Positions 12,288 to 25,905 are shown, counted from the stretch's first letter. The stretch is DNA of 64,000 nt from Deuterostichococcus epilithicus (GCA_033439295.1 JAVTLE010000007.1:1798001-1862000); one strand, 5' to 3'. Notes: a model not told the origin generated them from the sequence alone. A program made the numbers and translations.

Positions 12288-14424
12288 CGGCCTGTGTCAC
12301 TGATCGGCTGTGCCGCACAGCGATCCGGCCTGTCCAGGCGGGCTACCCGCTGTGCGCGCAAAGGGTTATATAGGATGCGCGGCGGCCGGCGGCTGTGGTG
12401 AGGTCGGTGCTGCGACTGGCTCATTCCTTGGAATTGTGAGCGGTGCATGGTGTCCCACGCCTCAGGGGCCGGCTGCCCTCCCGTGCTGGCAACATACGTG
12501 GGCGCGCAGCAGCGGCGGGCGGTGGGCATCCCATGCAGCAACTTGCAGTGACGGGCGCCAGCTGCCTTGCCCGCTTGACTGGCACCGCAGCAATGTGGTG
12601 ATCACAACGACGCGGACTCACTTTGGCGAAGGTTCACAGTCCTAGGCGCACAAGGCGAGCGGCGCCATGCCTTGACAACTTGAAAGGCCGATACTCATAC
12701 AGCACCAAACTATGTACGGCTGCTGAAAGCGGGGTTGTCGCAGCTTGTTGCAGCAGTGGCATGTTGGCACTCTGAGTCGCAGACATTTATCAGCTGTTTG
12801 ACACTTAAAGATGGCTGATGTCTGAATGGGATTTGTTTTGATGTGCCGCCGTGCGCATGCTGCTGACCTGACCTCACATCAGAGTTTTGCATGGGCCGCC
12901 GCCGCCGACGATCGTGGTGAGGAGGAACTGGGATTCTGCTGTGACACCTGCCGGTGTCTCTCTCTGCAAACAGCAGCAATAGGATCTTCCAGATATGTGC
13001 CCTCAAATATGCCGATGGTGGCTGGAAGCTGCATGGGACTCAGTCGCGACGGTCGGGAAACCACTAATCACTAATTGATAGCGTTTCAATACCAGCTCGC
13101 CAATATCATACTGCAACCTGCCGACGCTAGCGCGACGAGCCTCACACGCTCGCCACAGCGGCTCACAAACGACCTCTTCTGCCACCTGCGTCGTTGGCCA
13201 TCAGCGCGCCTTTCTGTAGCCCTGGTGAGCACCGTCCTTCGTCACCATCAGTGTTAGAGAGAAGCTCGCCGTGAAACTTGCCGCTGGCCGCGTACGGTAA
13301 GTAACATGCCCAGAAACTGAGGCGCCACACCACGTCTAGTTCAGCCTGTTGCGCGGAGCTGCAAGCGTGCAGTCGGGAGCGGTCGGCACTCTCAGGGCGT
13401 CGCAGACAGCACCAAGGTCAATTTCCTTGTCTGACAGCCGCTACTGCTCGCTGCCGCACGCGGCCACCGCCCTATTGCCCGGGCGATGCGGCAGGCAGGC
13501 GCTGCTATTCAGCAATTTTTTGCCGCGCCGCCCGCTGGCGCCGCGGTTGGGTGCCCGGATCGTAGGGCCACACCGGGAATCTGTCAACGTGACGTTGGCA
13601 ACTCGGGTTCTTTGTTGGGACCCTCGCCGGCCCCTGCCCCGTGCACACAGCAAGCCTGACAGTGCTGCTCGGGCCATAAGCTTCATATAGCATGGTTGTG
13701 CACGTTGCCAAACGTGTATTGCCCAACGTGTACGAAGCGTCCCCTCCGTGCACTTGGAAGTGCGGAGGTTACTATGTTTTGGCGTGTTAAAGTTTGGGCC
13801 CGCGACCACTCAGGCTGAACAAGCAAATAACTCCTGTTGGTTTGCGATAACACTGCGACTCAGACTAGCTTAGCAGGGCTGGGATGCGGAAACGGGTGAC
13901 AGCGAGGGTGCTTACAATTGGGGAAGCTGCCCAGGCAGCACCGTTGTGGTACCAGCTGGCATCGACGACGATTATGGTGTAGGGCCATGGCACAGCAGCA
14001 GCCGGGCGCTGGGCTCCGTCCCGCCGGACCCAGAGCGATTTCCCACCATCGCAGCCGTTGCGCTGCTCCGAGGCAGCTGGCATCGGCCGTTAGGGTGATC
14101 AGGGTTTAGTGGCCCTGCCGTTGCCGCCATCGAAAGCGCAGCTGCGATACAGGCCGTGCATCACCTGTCGCTCATTGCCCAAACTCCTGCTACAAACTCT
14201 CCCGGTCCACTTGCTGGTGCGTCTCCTGATAGGCCTGGTCGCGACTGCGCGGCGCAGCGGGTGCGTAGCCTCGATACTGTTTGCATAGCGGCCAAGACGC
14301 GCCAGTCCGCCTCCAACCCCTATCTGAAGCAGTGCGGCCGAGCGGAGCCGCTGTCTGCCTGTATCTTCTTGCTTCGTCTTTCGAGGGTCACTGAGTGCTC
14401 CGTGCGATTGTGCCGCAGGGTATC
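12288..14424. other. Intergenic sequence between FO synthase and LysM gene 1
   Basis: About 2.1 kb between two plus-strand genes. It should hold the 3' UTR of the FO synthase and the promoter and 5' UTR of the LysM gene. Several frames of 60-125 codons occur on both strands, none with a recognisable motif. The bases just before the LysM start (14414-14420) resemble a 3' splice site, so a 5' UTR intron is possible. Confidence 0.5.
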
Positions 14425-16030
14425 ATGGCATTCCCGAGGGCCCTCGCGCTGCTGGCCGTGGCCACCATCCTGAGCTGCTCGGCTGGCGTGGACGCGACAA
14501 CCTTCAGCACTAGCAGGCTGCGGTTCCGCCGCCCTGACTTCCTGCCGCTGCTGCCGCTGGCACTCAAGCTGCCTGGCGACTGCGGCTCGGTGTACCAAGT
14601 GCTGCCGGGCGATACTTGCCAAAGCATCGCGTGAGTGATATCGATCATCTGCCGTTTGCTGGCAGCCCTGGTCGGTGCTTATCACAGATAATATCATGTT
14701 GCTGCGTTGTCGATCTCCTTGCTGTAAAAGCCGTTATGCTGCCGCATTGTTTGGCTGCTGATCGGCCGTCCTTGTTATGCCGCAGGAACTATGCCGGCAT
14801 CAGCGTGAAGCAATTTCAAAAGCTGAACCCTCTCACGCTCTGCGGCATCCTGCCGCTGGTGCCGGGCTGGCCCGTCTGCTCAGGCGACAAGCTCGCCTTT
14901 TGCAGCAACCGATTTGTCACCTCCGGTGGCGACTCGTGCAACTCGATCGCGAACACAGTGGGCGACATCCTGGCGCTGCAGCCCGGCGCCAGCTGCTCCA
15001 GCCTCGACAGCGATGTTGATGTCTGCATCGCGCCAGCAGCAAACGCGGTGAGCAACTGGCTGCGGCTCGCTGCATTGCCATCTGCTCCTTCGGACATGCT
15101 CCTGATCCTGATTCAACCTACTGGCTGTACCACTGTTGAAGGTTTGAAATCGTCAAACGCAGGGAATGTCGCTCACCGCCGAGCACTCACCTCACACGTG
15201 TTATGCTGCCGCAGTGCGCCAAGGACACCCTCTGCGGGGTCTCTATCTCCCCGGCAATGCAGGACCTGTTTGCCACTGCACCAGACTACTGCACAGTGGT
15301 CAGCGCGTGCGAGGTGAGCGCTTGCAGCCGCATGCCGCAAGCAGCACTGATTCATCAAAACATTCCTTAGGCGTGCTTTGCATTCCTGTGGCATGCTGTG
15401 CATTCCTGTAGCTTCAGAGGCGTATATTGTACTGTGGCCCTTTGCCATCCGCCAGACACCTGCCTGTAGGCGCATCAGCGAGCCTGGATGGTCTGTTCAC
15501 TCCACACCATGCTGCTGATGCAGGCTCCGCTGACAGCCGGCATCAACAGCTTGGGGCTGGAATCGCTGACAGTGACCCTGACAGACGCAACGCCTAGTGT
15601 ACAGAACGTGGTGGGCAACGATGGGCACCCAGAGCTGCAGGCGTTTGTCGATGCCCTGGCGGTTAACCCAGCGCAGCTGGCGGTCACATTCACGCCTGGA
15701 GCTCTTTCAGATGGCTCCAATGTCATCTCATTCATCGGCTCAGGTCCGCATCCACTCCGGCGGATGGATGTTACTGCTTTCTGTGAAAACAGAGGTAGCA
15801 AGCATGTTTGTACAGGCTGCCCCAGTCGGTCTGCTCTGCACAGCTGGTTGTGCATGTCATCAAACCAGAGCGCATGCACGCTGCTGACTGCAAGCTTGCA
15901 CACACGGACCTAACGCCCCTGGTGTCTTCCTGTCACAGTTGCCGCTTCATCCCGCCGCAAGCTGCTCCAAACGAGCTACCCGCCCACTGGCTCCACGGGG
16001 ACACCTCGCAAGTGGTACTGGGGCCGATGA
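14425..16030 (+). CDS. Secreted protein with two LysM domains (copy 1)
   Basis: Five exons join in frame: 14425-14630, 14786-15047, 15215-15313, 15524-15743, 15939-16030 (879 bp, 292 residues). The N-terminus is a signal peptide (MAFPRALALLAVATIL followed by a small-residue region). Two LysM modules follow: the first carries GDTCQSIA, split by intron 1, and continues to LNPLTLCGILP; the second carries GDSCNSIAN. LysM modules bind N-acetylglucosamine-containing glycans such as chitin and peptidoglycan. A further domain, present also in the second copy, contains a GHPEL motif and DGS, and the protein ends in a basic tail (SRRKLLQTSYPPTG). I do not recognise that C-terminal domain. The protein is probably secreted or cell-wall associated. 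A TGTAA motif 238 bases after the stop could be the polyadenylation signal. LysM identity is firm; function is inferred. Confidence 0.9.
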
Positions 16031-16267
16031 AGCAATGGTTGCTGTGAGCTTTGGGTGTCTATCCATCGCCAGCTGTTTAGCTATGTGCAGGCAGCATCTG
16101 CCGTCTGTTAACAATCGAACTCTTTATTGCACAACGCAATGTGCATTCCTTTTTTTGAACGCACTCTTCCAATTTTCTTGGTTCATTCAGCAGTCAGGTC
16201 ATTCAGCCGCTGGTTTCAGCGACGTCGTCTTAGTCTTACTGCCAGTTCATAACGGTTATGCCGGGGT

Positions 16268-16272
16268 TGTAA
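16268..16272 (+). promoter_or_regulatory. Candidate TGTAA polyadenylation signal of LysM gene 1
   Basis: TGTAA is the usual polyadenylation signal of green algae. This copy lies 238 bases after the stop codon at 16030. A pentamer occurs often by chance, so the call is tentative. Confidence 0.35.
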
Positions 16273-16907
16273 CGATGTGCAGTTTTGCAAGCCAATGAGG
16301 AATGAGCCCTTGCTTCCTGCTTGTCGTTTGACTGAAATGGTTAGGTAGTAAAAGTACAGCGAGTGACACTTCATGCTGCCCCAACTCTTCGCCGCTTTGC
16401 ATTTTAATTGCGCAGGCCCTTGATTGCTGCTTGAATCATTGTTACAAGCATGCGGCTCCCTGGCTTCCCATGTGTCAACAACCTGACTACCTTCCTCTCT
16501 GCGCTGACAGCAGCTACCTACGGGCCATCATGGCAGTGTAGACGATATGTGGCGCCAACACCTGGGAGGAGCTTCTGCCTTGGCAACCTCACCCGCCTCC
16601 CGCCCCTGTGCCTCCTCGCCGACACTACCCCTGTCTACCCAGGTAGCTGCAGGAATCTGATGCGCCACGGCGCAGCAGTGGAATAACCCCCCCCTCCCCC
16701 CAGCTACACGCCGCAGCGCCGCTAGCGATAGCACCGCAGCATGGCGGCGTTGCAATTACACCTGCCATATCGCAGCGCTGTAGCAGCAGACCTCTGGCGC
16801 TGGCGCCCCTGCCAGCGGCAGCGGCAGACCCGCTAGCGACTGCGCCGCAGCACGGCGGTGGTGCTGCTGCGGCGGCCGCCGCACTGCTTGGCATGTGGCG
16901 GTAATAA

Positions 16908-17198
16908 ATGGCATTCAAACACGCCAGCGGCAAGGGCGGCGGGCGACATCGTGCGATCGATGCCGATGCTGCTGGCAAGCTGCCCCATCGTCGCTCCACG
17001 CCCGCCCGAGGTCAGCGAGCTGTGTCCTTGCGGCGAAGCAAGAAATCCAGGCCGCATATACCACCACTAGCAGTGAAAGATTGCCCATGCGATGGTCTCC
17101 GCCATGGAGGTCGAGTTGTCAGCATCTACCGCCGCTGGAGCAGTGCCACCAGCCGCCACTGTTCTTACAGCGACAGCTTTGGCGGCAGAGCAGCAGCG

Positions 17199-17234
<36 letters not shown>

Positions 17235-17594
17235 CCAACAGCAGCGGCGGCGGCGGCCGAAGCAGGGGCGCCGCCTGCAGGTGGTGGTAGTCTGGCACTT
17301 GAGTCTTCAGCGGGGGTAAGAGCCGGGTGTCGGGCACCTGGTGTGCCTAGCAGCCCTGTCCGTTCTGCGATATGGGCGCAGGCTGGCGGCATGCCGCATC
17401 CTGGATGGGCAGCAGGCGGCGTGGCTAGGGCCTCATATCAGCTGGCCCTGCAGGTGCAGCAGGAGGCCGTAGCACGCTTCTGGAGTGTCACATCGGAATT
17501 TTGGCAGCAGGGAGCGGCCCCAGAGCGGTGGCAAGGGTCCGCCGCCGCCCAGAGGCCCTTCGTCAGATGTAGCAGCCAGCAGCTCCAGCAGTAG
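16908..17594 (+). CDS. Doubtful Ala-rich open reading frame over the CAG tract
   Basis: A 228-codon frame opens with ATG at 16908 and runs through the CAG tract as an Ala run, then a stretch SYQLALQVQQEAVARFWSV that looks helical. No family is recognised, no splice partner was found, and the opposite strand is also open for 228 codons. It may be a chance frame in GC-rich repeats or part of an unrecognised gene. Confidence 0.2.
17200..17233 (+). repeat. (CAG)n microsatellite
   Basis: About 11 uninterrupted CAG units, with interrupted CAG/CAA and CGG triplets continuing to about 17255. It lies between genes, or within the doubtful Ala-rich frame. Confidence 0.95.
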
Positions 17595-18489
17595 CAGTGC
17601 AGTCCTTCAGTTGGCAGGCGGCGCCTATCAGCTGGCGGAGGGTTGGTTCCACTGCATGCGTTGTGGTTTGTTCTGGATTTGCTACTGGCTCTGATGGCAT
17701 CGGGTCCTACAGACTGGCCGTTTGTGCTCTTGTGGTGCGCTTGTGGCCCGCGGGTCGGTGCCTGACATGCACCTATGCGGTTCACTAAAGTTACAGGGGC
17801 TCCCCCCACCCCCNNACGGTGCCCTTTTCTGTGTCGTCCTGGGGCCCCTCCACCCCACAATGATGAAGGGGCCACACACTGTCGCCGCGCAGGCGGGCTG
17901 CGCCACGCACTGGCCCGGCCCGCTGCCCGCCTCGCGGCAGCGGCGGCGCTTGCTGTCCTGAATGTCCTGTTGCCCCACCGAGCACCGCTGCCCGTAACGC
18001 CATCAATGGCTGTTGCTCCTGGCCAGTGATCCTCATACCAGCCCTTGCTCACATAGAGGCCCGGTTTGGGGAGTGTCCCTAGCGGCTTGGCTTTACTACA
18101 GCGTTCCACTGCTTGCCGCCACACCCTCGCTGTTGCTATATTTCGCTAACCCCTACCTATTAACTGCTGATGCTTCGCTGGGGCTGGTGTGATATGATGC
18201 CGTGCAAAGCATGACGAAAGTAAACCCGCTGCTCTACTCCTCTGCGTCGGCGCATTGGCACACCAGACATTTAACTCTTGTACAATCACACATTTATCTA
18301 TTAAAGCAGGTGTCAATTTCGGCAATTTCAAAACATGCTGCAAAGTAGATGAAACCTAGCTGTTGAAATCACCACAAACCAAAGATGTTGGTATGGATAA
18401 CCAGCCAGACGAAACGTGGAACCTTTGTGTGCCGTGTCTCATGCAAGAGCTATCGCCTTGCCGCTGCTGTGCATCAGCGGCCAGAGAAA

Positions 18490-21150
18490 TCAAGGTGCCC
18501 CAAATGCCGCCCCGTCAGGGTCAGGCCCTGTGTCCATTGCGTTCAGCTGCTCCAGCACTGCACTGGCTGTTGGCCGTTTGTCTGGATCGGTCTGTAGGCA
18601 GGCGTCAATAATCTCTGCCACCGGCTGATTGCACTCCTCTGGCACCCTGTGTGAGAGCACAAACGTCAGCGACCTTCAGCTGCAGTTCAAGCGCCCCAGC
18701 GCAGGGATCTGATCCGTCTACTGATGGCCAGTCGACGTCAAGCCGTAGAAGACGGAAGTTGGGCACCAACGAGATGTGGACCAACACTGCGACAGTAAAA
18801 GGGCAGCATGACCACATGCTGAACAAGCGCACCTGACGTCTCGCCGCCCACCGCGAACGGGCTGCTCGCCGGTTACGATCTCCCACAGCACGATGCCAAA
18901 GCTGAAGATGTCTGCCTTCTCTGTGCACCTCTCGTTCGTCAGCACCTCGGGGGCTGCCCACGCAAAGGTTCCTGCATCCCAGCGCGCACAGGAGTGGTCA
19001 CGTCAGGGCAATCAGACAGCAGGCTGCTGCCCATTGCCTTTACGTCAGACCATTGCATTGACCTGGACGAGTCGCGGTGCATTGAGGCAAAGCGCAGAGC
19101 AGTGGAGCAAGACAGACGAAGAGGATGGAGGCGAACAAAACTGCCAGAAATCTGAAAGGGCTGCCGCACATGGCGCACAGATCCCTTAGGGCTGACTCGT
19201 AATAGTCTTGCTTCTGGCACATGTGATTATGGTGTTTGGCGGCAGGCACATGCACATGGATAGAGCAAAGACGCACCGATGACGGAGACCTGGGTGATGT
19301 AGTTGCGGTCGCGGATGACCTTAGCCAGGCCCACATCCGCAAGCTTGGCGTCGCCGTGCCGTGTGAGCAGGATGTTGGGGCTCTTCAGGTCCATGTGTAC
19401 TATGCGCTTCGAGTGCAGGAAGTGCAGGCCCCGCAGCACGTCAATTGCGATGCTCCTCCCCCTGTTGACGACAAAAGCGCACATGGGTCTTGCGACAATG
19501 GAAAAATCAAAATGCCGCTGTCCCACTGTTAAGCTGCGTTGACCAGGGCAACCAGAGGACGGCAGACGCCACACTGACAGAGACATTGTCCCGACAGACA
19601 AAAAGCTGGAGAACAAAGACGGCGCACCGCAGGTTCCAGGAGACCTGCTTGCGTGCAATGGCCTTGAAGAGGTCACCGCCTGCAGCAGGTAGGTGCCGCA
19701 GGTCACTTTTCATCCGGCAATTGCGCCCTCTTGCACCCCGGGGCATCAGCGGCAGCTGCCATCCAAGGACACACAGCGCAGGACTGGGCGACAAACAAGA
19801 TGCAAGCACACGAAAGCCTGCGCCTGTGCATGCCAGCAACGGCTTACATGCAGACTTAACTGCAGCAAAAACCGACTGATCGAGTGGCAGATGTGTACCT
19901 GGCATGCGTTCACCCGCCCTAGACGCACTGCCGACAAGAGCACAGCACCACCCTGCAGCAGTCTGGGTGCACTGCACAGGCACAGCATTGGCAGCAAGGC
20001 AGAGCAGCACGCACCGTCCATGTACTCTGTGATCAGCAGCATCTTGTCCTCCTCCACACATGCGCCCTGCACATCAGCAGCGGGGGTACACTCAGGCAGA
20101 AACCAGTTCTCAGGAGGGAGCTAGGCGTGAGGCGTGAGGAAGCGCAGAAGCACTCCTGCAAAGTGGCACCATGTCGATGCTGGTCAACAGAGGCGCGCAG
20201 ACTCACACGGCGCGGCAGCACGACCGCTCTGTCGCCACAAGCTCACAGCCCGTGCAAGTTCAGCCACAGGCCACTAGAGCTTGTGACCTCAGCATGTGAC
20301 TACAGCGTGAGACTCCAGAGCACGAACGAGCATGAGACCTCTCGAGGAGCAGACCTGGAACTGCACGATGTTGCTGTTGTGCAGCGCCTTGAGGAGCGCC
20401 ACCTCCCTGCTGAACTCGTCGCGCGACGTGTAGCTCTGGTCCCGCAGCACCTTCACCGCCACCGGGTTCACCCCCTTCAGCATCGCCTTGTACACCTGCG
20501 AGAGCACGCCAGATACATCACGAGTGTGATGTCAAGAGATCGTTGGGTCTGGGCGGTCTGCACGTCTGCTTCCAGCTGCCAGGACCTCTGCCAGCCTCTC
20601 TGACTGCCATGCTGGCGCGGCATGCCCACCTGCAAGCTCATCACCAGGCCCAGCCAGGGTGTCGGATTGCCAGCCTGCAGTCGATTGTGGTCCTGCAGCT
20701 GGCTGGCCTGTCTTCTGGCTGGCCCGTCTTGCCTCACCTCACCGGGCGCGTGCCCCAGCTGAGATGGAACTGGCTCAAGCATGAGGGCCACTGTGGGGGC
20801 TTTGCAGTGCATCTGGTGCATCTTCAAAAACATGTGCTCTGCCTGCCTCGATGGAGGCTGGCCAGGTGCGCAGCCGCATGGTGTGCAGACACCGCCCTCC
20901 AGCCTTGCCCCACCCCCACGAGTCTGTGCACGGGTGCGCACTGTTGGGCAGCCAACCAAGCACCTCGACAGCCTCATTCGAGAGTCAGCAGCTGTGGGCT
21001 GGGTGGGTTCCGAGGCGCCCTACCTCGCCAAAGGCTCCGCCGCCAAGCTTCCACTCGCGCCCATCATCGCGGCGCGCCACCTGGATGTCGCGTGCGTCAA
21101 TCTGCCACTCGCTCCAGGGCACCTCGGGGAAGGTCACGTCTGTCCTCTCC
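18490..21150 (-). other. Kinase module of the receptor-like kinase (TKL type)
   Basis: The cytoplasmic catalytic domain lies here on the minus strand. Visible landmarks in order are the glycine loop LGGGAFGE split by an intron from VYKAML, the catalytic lysine in [17 protein letters not shown], the hinge ITEYMDG, the catalytic loop HMDLKSPN (Met for the usual Arg of HRD), the magnesium motif ADVGLA (Val for the usual Phe of DFG), the P+1 segment [23 protein letters not shown], and the C-lobe end DPDKRPTA. The layout is like plant and algal Raf-like/TKL kinases. Asp and Lys residues needed for catalysis are present, so activity is plausible. If the ectodomain belongs to another gene, this would be a separate soluble kinase. 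Confidence 0.92.
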
Positions 21151-24100
21151 GTCCTCTGCGTGCCGTTGCTGGTGCCTGTCCAGGGTTTGTACCGATATTC
21201 ACCGACCGATATTCATCAACTGAAGCAAGAAGTGACTGGTGCTGCAGGTGGGCTCACATATTCGAGGGAAGCTCACAGCTGCAGCCTCTATCAGAGAGCC
21301 CACTGGCCGTTTGACAAGTGTACAAGGTGACTGAGGAACTGCTGTACACTTGTCTGCCGACCACATGCTCACATGCGGACCTCAGCCATGAGTCCAGCCT
21401 GCATGGATGGCCACTGCACTTGGCATCAGGGAGCCGATCGTGGCAGCGCGAGAGGGGAAGGGAGTCCGACCTGAGTGGAGGTTGATGAGCGGCGCGCTAG
21501 ACCGGCTGTCGTATGTGTTTGCCGTGCCTGCCGTCTTGTCTGCAGAACCAGCACCTAACCGGTCAGCAGTCGCAGGGACATTCGCCAAGGGGGAGAGAAT
21601 GAGGCCGTTTTGTGCAACTTCACTCAGCAGCAATGCTGCACACTTTGCGGTGGTGGGCACAGGTATTATGTCGCGCCCTTGTTTTTGGCAAATCTGTGCA
21701 GCGCACCGCCTGGACAGGTGGCTGCAGTGAGGGGGATGCTAATTGCGCAGCCAGAGCCCGCACCTGTGCTGTATGCATGGGAGCTGAGCTCGTCAACGCG
21801 CTCGCTGTGCAGGTCACTGACGCTGCCGGTGGGCACCGAGCGCGGGTTGCTCCAGAAGCTGCCGTTGCCCTCCTCCGAAAATGCTGACGGCACTGCACAT
21901 GACATCCGAGTTTCTGAAAGTTGTTGCAGGGTAGCAGCTGATGCTTGGCTGCTTCATCAACTTCTGGCAAATTGCTTAGAAAGGCGAGGCAGTTGCCTGC
22001 CAATGGCCCAAAGCACATCCAGCTATTGGGGCAATCAGACGGCCATCGCAGCACCCAACCTGCACTCAATTTTGTGACATACAACGCACAATGCGATATT
22101 GCGGTTGATAAACACCCCTGGACTGGTAACATTTGTATCGGTGCAGTAGCCAGTACTACAGGCCTGAAGCACTGCAGTGCTTTTGCAGGCCTCGAGCACA
22201 GACGTTTCCGGCGCTGTGGAGCATTTTGCTCCACATGATCCTGCTGAGTCGTGGCTAAGAGACTGTAGGGACGCATTTATCTAAACACTGTCAGTGGAGA
22301 GGTTCGCACCCTTGCTGCGTTGTGCCGCAGCGGCCACAGGGACCTCCTTGCGGCCCTTGCCGCCAGCCATCTCCATGTCACCCTGGCGCCGGCGACGGCG
22401 ACGCAGTAGGAACCAGATCGCGAGGCCCAGAAGCAGCAGGCCGGCAAGCACGCCGATGACTATGCCTGCTATTGCACCGCCAGACAGCCCTCCCCCGCCC
22501 CCGCCATTGGCTGGCTCTCCTACACCGTCATCAAGCACGGTTTGCTGCTGCTGCTCCTTTCAGAAAGTGCAAGCCGGGAGAGATTGACGAGATGGCTGTC
22601 CAGGTCACAGGGGGCCCCGCACCAGTCTTGGCACGACACCAAGTAAGCAGGACAGCGCATTTCGGACCATTCCAGCAAAACAATGGCGCTTCTACAGCAG
22701 CTGGCCGACGCAGAAACGGCATACCAGGTACGGTCGTGCCAGACACGCTGGAGAGCGACGGCGCGTTACTGATGTTCGAAGCTGCGCCGCTGCCTGTCTG
22801 AAGTTGACAAGTATTGCACCCAAGATCTGCCGTCGAGGACACCGTTGCGGTGTTGCCAAACTGCCGCACGCTGGCAGTTGTAAACAGGGACCCACTGTTG
22901 CCGTACATGCCGCCGCCAGCATTGGCCTGTGAGGATAGAGCCACCTGAGAAGTGCTGCTTGTGCATGCTCGGTCATTGTCGAGTGGCAGTATCTGTGCTA
23001 GCTCGAAGACTGACGTCAGGAACCGCCTGCTGCTGACGGGTTGAAGCTTGGCGCACCTTGTTGTTGGAGATGGTGGTCGAGGCGACATTGAGCTTGGCAG
23101 AGGGACTACTGACGAAAGCGATGCCGCCACCAAAGTCGACAGCACTGTTGTTCTGCGCCAACAAACAGCCTTGCAGACTCAGACACCCATGCACAATGCA
23201 GCCAGAAAAGCCAGCAGCAGGATGAGAATGAAATTGCCATGAGAACTGCAAGCACAGGGCAGCGAACAAAGCGGTGCAGCAGACAGCACGCGCACCGTGA
23301 TGGTGGATTGGGAGATGTTCACTGCCAGGTTGTCAGTGACTCCAGTTACGAATAAGCCGCCGCCCAGTGCCGCTGCTGTGTTGCCGCTAATGGTGTTGTT
23401 GGAAAGGCGCGCACTGATGGTGGCATTGGTCATAGAAATCCCGCCGCCGCCTGCACAGCATGCCAAGACATGTCGGTAAAGTGCTATCGATACTAACCTG
23501 CATGTCACACCATACTCCTTGCACCCAGCGCAGAGTAGCAGGGCTTCTTGAACAAACGCAAGAGCCGCGGAACACGTACTCTGAGCGGTGTTCAGCCTGT
23601 AAGTTGACCCGGACACAGATTGCCGAAGATTGTCCTCCAGTGCGAGACCGCCGCCAGGGCCAACGCCGCCATCGTTGGAGGTGAAAGCCGAGTCAGAGAT
23701 GACCACATTCTCCAGCCTATCCTCACATAAACCGTGAGTCAGACTGGGTTGGAATAGCAGCAGCAGAGGTAGAAGCAGTGGCAGCGGGGGGACACGGCTG
23801 TATTGGCAGCAGGAACAACAGGTTGCCAAACTTGCAAGCTTTTGCAATTAGGGCAGACACTCTGCAGGCGTAAACCAGAGGGACCTCAGCGCACCCTCGG
23901 ATGTACATTGCGCCAGAGCCTTCATCAGCTTCGTTTTCGAGAAACTCTGAAGTGCTGACACTGAAGGATCCGCCATCGCCAGACCAGACTGCGCCCCCAG
24001 TGCCACCTGTGTTGGACAAGGTGCAGTCTTGTGTGGGACACGGTGCAGTCCCAACAGTCAGCTCAGGGCAACATCCAGGGCATGAAGGGTTCATGCTATG

Positions 24101-25905
24101 GCTGCGCAAAAGGAGGGTGCACCTGTGCCTCTCACAGCAGAGGCGGCGTTTGTAGTGAAAGTGCAGCCAGATATATCTGCTTCGGCGAATTGATTGACGA
24201 GCATCGCGCCGCCCATGCCTACAAGAAGCACAACAAACGTCAGCACGCGCCAGAAATCCACGGCAGGAGAAAAGGACAAGGCAGCCAGAAGTTTGCTGCA
24301 TAAAATGCCCTGGCCATGATGCATTAGTGCGAGCACTCCAACCTGCTGTGGCAGTGTTGTTTGTGAAAGTGCTCTGTGTCATGATAAGGCTGCCGAAATT
24401 GTCAATGTGCAAACCACCACTCTCAATCTGAGCAGTGTTGCCCTCGAAGGTCAGGGTCCTTAAGCGGATGTTGGCAACCGCGCTCTGCATGGTCAGGATG
24501 AGCAATGGTCACGAGCCACGTGCAACTGGTGCATCAACAGCAATCAGGGGTGTCGAGGCTGGGCAGCAGAATGGGCAGATCCTCAATCCAGGGTGCGGAA
24601 TGTGAGGCACCAGATAGCCGCCGCCGCCGCTGGCGGCTCCAACATTGTTTCGGAAAGTGCAAGCGGTGAAGTTTGAAGTTGCGGTCCCAAAGGCATACAC
24701 TCCAGCCCCGGCGCCAGGATCCGACAGTGCGCGGTTACCGTCAAACCTGCAGTTCATTGCGCAGCAAGCTGGATTGTCGATCAGGGCAAACACCTCTTCC
24801 TGGGATGATGTGTAAGCGGTGGACCGCACATCTGACAAGTGCCACATGCTGGCCCTCAGGGCCAAGAAATGGAGAAAAGACAGCCTCAACTCACGTGCAG
24901 TTGATAATGGCGGTCTCAGTGGCGTCCAAGCCAACAATCCAGATGCCACCCCCTGCCTTAGCAGCAGTGTTGTTCTCGAAAATGCTGTCGCGAAGGGTGA
25001 TTGCCAACAGGTTGGAGAATGCCATAGCGCCACCGCCGCCAGTGGCTCCCATCACCTGAGGAGCTCACACTTATAATTTCCAACTTCGGTGAGACATACT
25101 GAAAAACCTGATCTAGGGCTGCAGAGATGACTGGTGCATGCGGACTGATACTGAGAGTGGCTGCATGATGGCGAGTTGGCTGCCATGATAAGCGCTTGCT
25201 GCACGCGCAGTGGCGACGACAGCCCCTGACGGGTACCTTGTTGCGGCGGAAGGTGTTGGCGCCGACAGACAATGTGTTCTGGGTCACCTCTTGCCCTGTT
25301 CCAGCCAATGCTAATCCTCCGCCCGTGTTGCCTGGATACCCCAAACAGCAGTGATGCTTGTTAGGGTTTGGACGGACACAGGCCCACGAAATCCAGCGTC
25401 TTTGCTCCAATCTGGCACAAATGCACCTTCAAGACTTGGCAAGGAGCCTCAGACAGCCTCACCCGCAAGGTTGTCATCGAAAGCATTGTTGGTTATGACC
25501 AGCGCCTTTGGCGCACTGGCAAACATGCCGCCACCGTCACCAGAAGGCACAGAGTTCGAGAGGAACGTGTTGCCGTCCACAAGGCAGCCACTTGTGCAGC
25601 TGGCGTAGAGTTGCACGCCTCCGCCAAACCCGCCATCTTGAGGGTTTGGCGTTCCTGCGGAAAATATGCGACAAGCTTTGTTGGGTGGCTTCTAGGCAAA
25701 TGACACTGGTGTAAGGTAGCGCACTGCACCAAGAGGCAATCAATTCTGTTTCACACCATGGTGCAGATGTGACAGCGGACCTAGGTTGTCACGGAAGTTG
25801 CTGTTGGTGATATTGACAATGGAGCCCTCTTGGACATAGATACCACCGGTGCTGGCACCTGCAAATGCATGGCTGCGAGTCAGTATGTCGACTGACACCA
25901 TGAGC

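Larger units (their letters stand above)
16031..18489. other. Intergenic, low-complexity sequence between convergent genes
   Basis: This stretch separates the plus-strand LysM gene from the 3' end of the minus-strand receptor kinase. It contains GC-rich imperfect repeats around 16660-16870 (related strings with CGCTAGCGA and CCGCAGCA), a CAG tract at 17200-17233 and two unknown bases at 17814-17815. A possible Ala-rich open frame is listed separately. Confidence 0.5.

Noticed and set aside
17438-18124. 228-codon minus-strand frame
   Set aside because: No recognisable domain, contains unknown bases, and overlaps another open frame of equal length on the plus strand.
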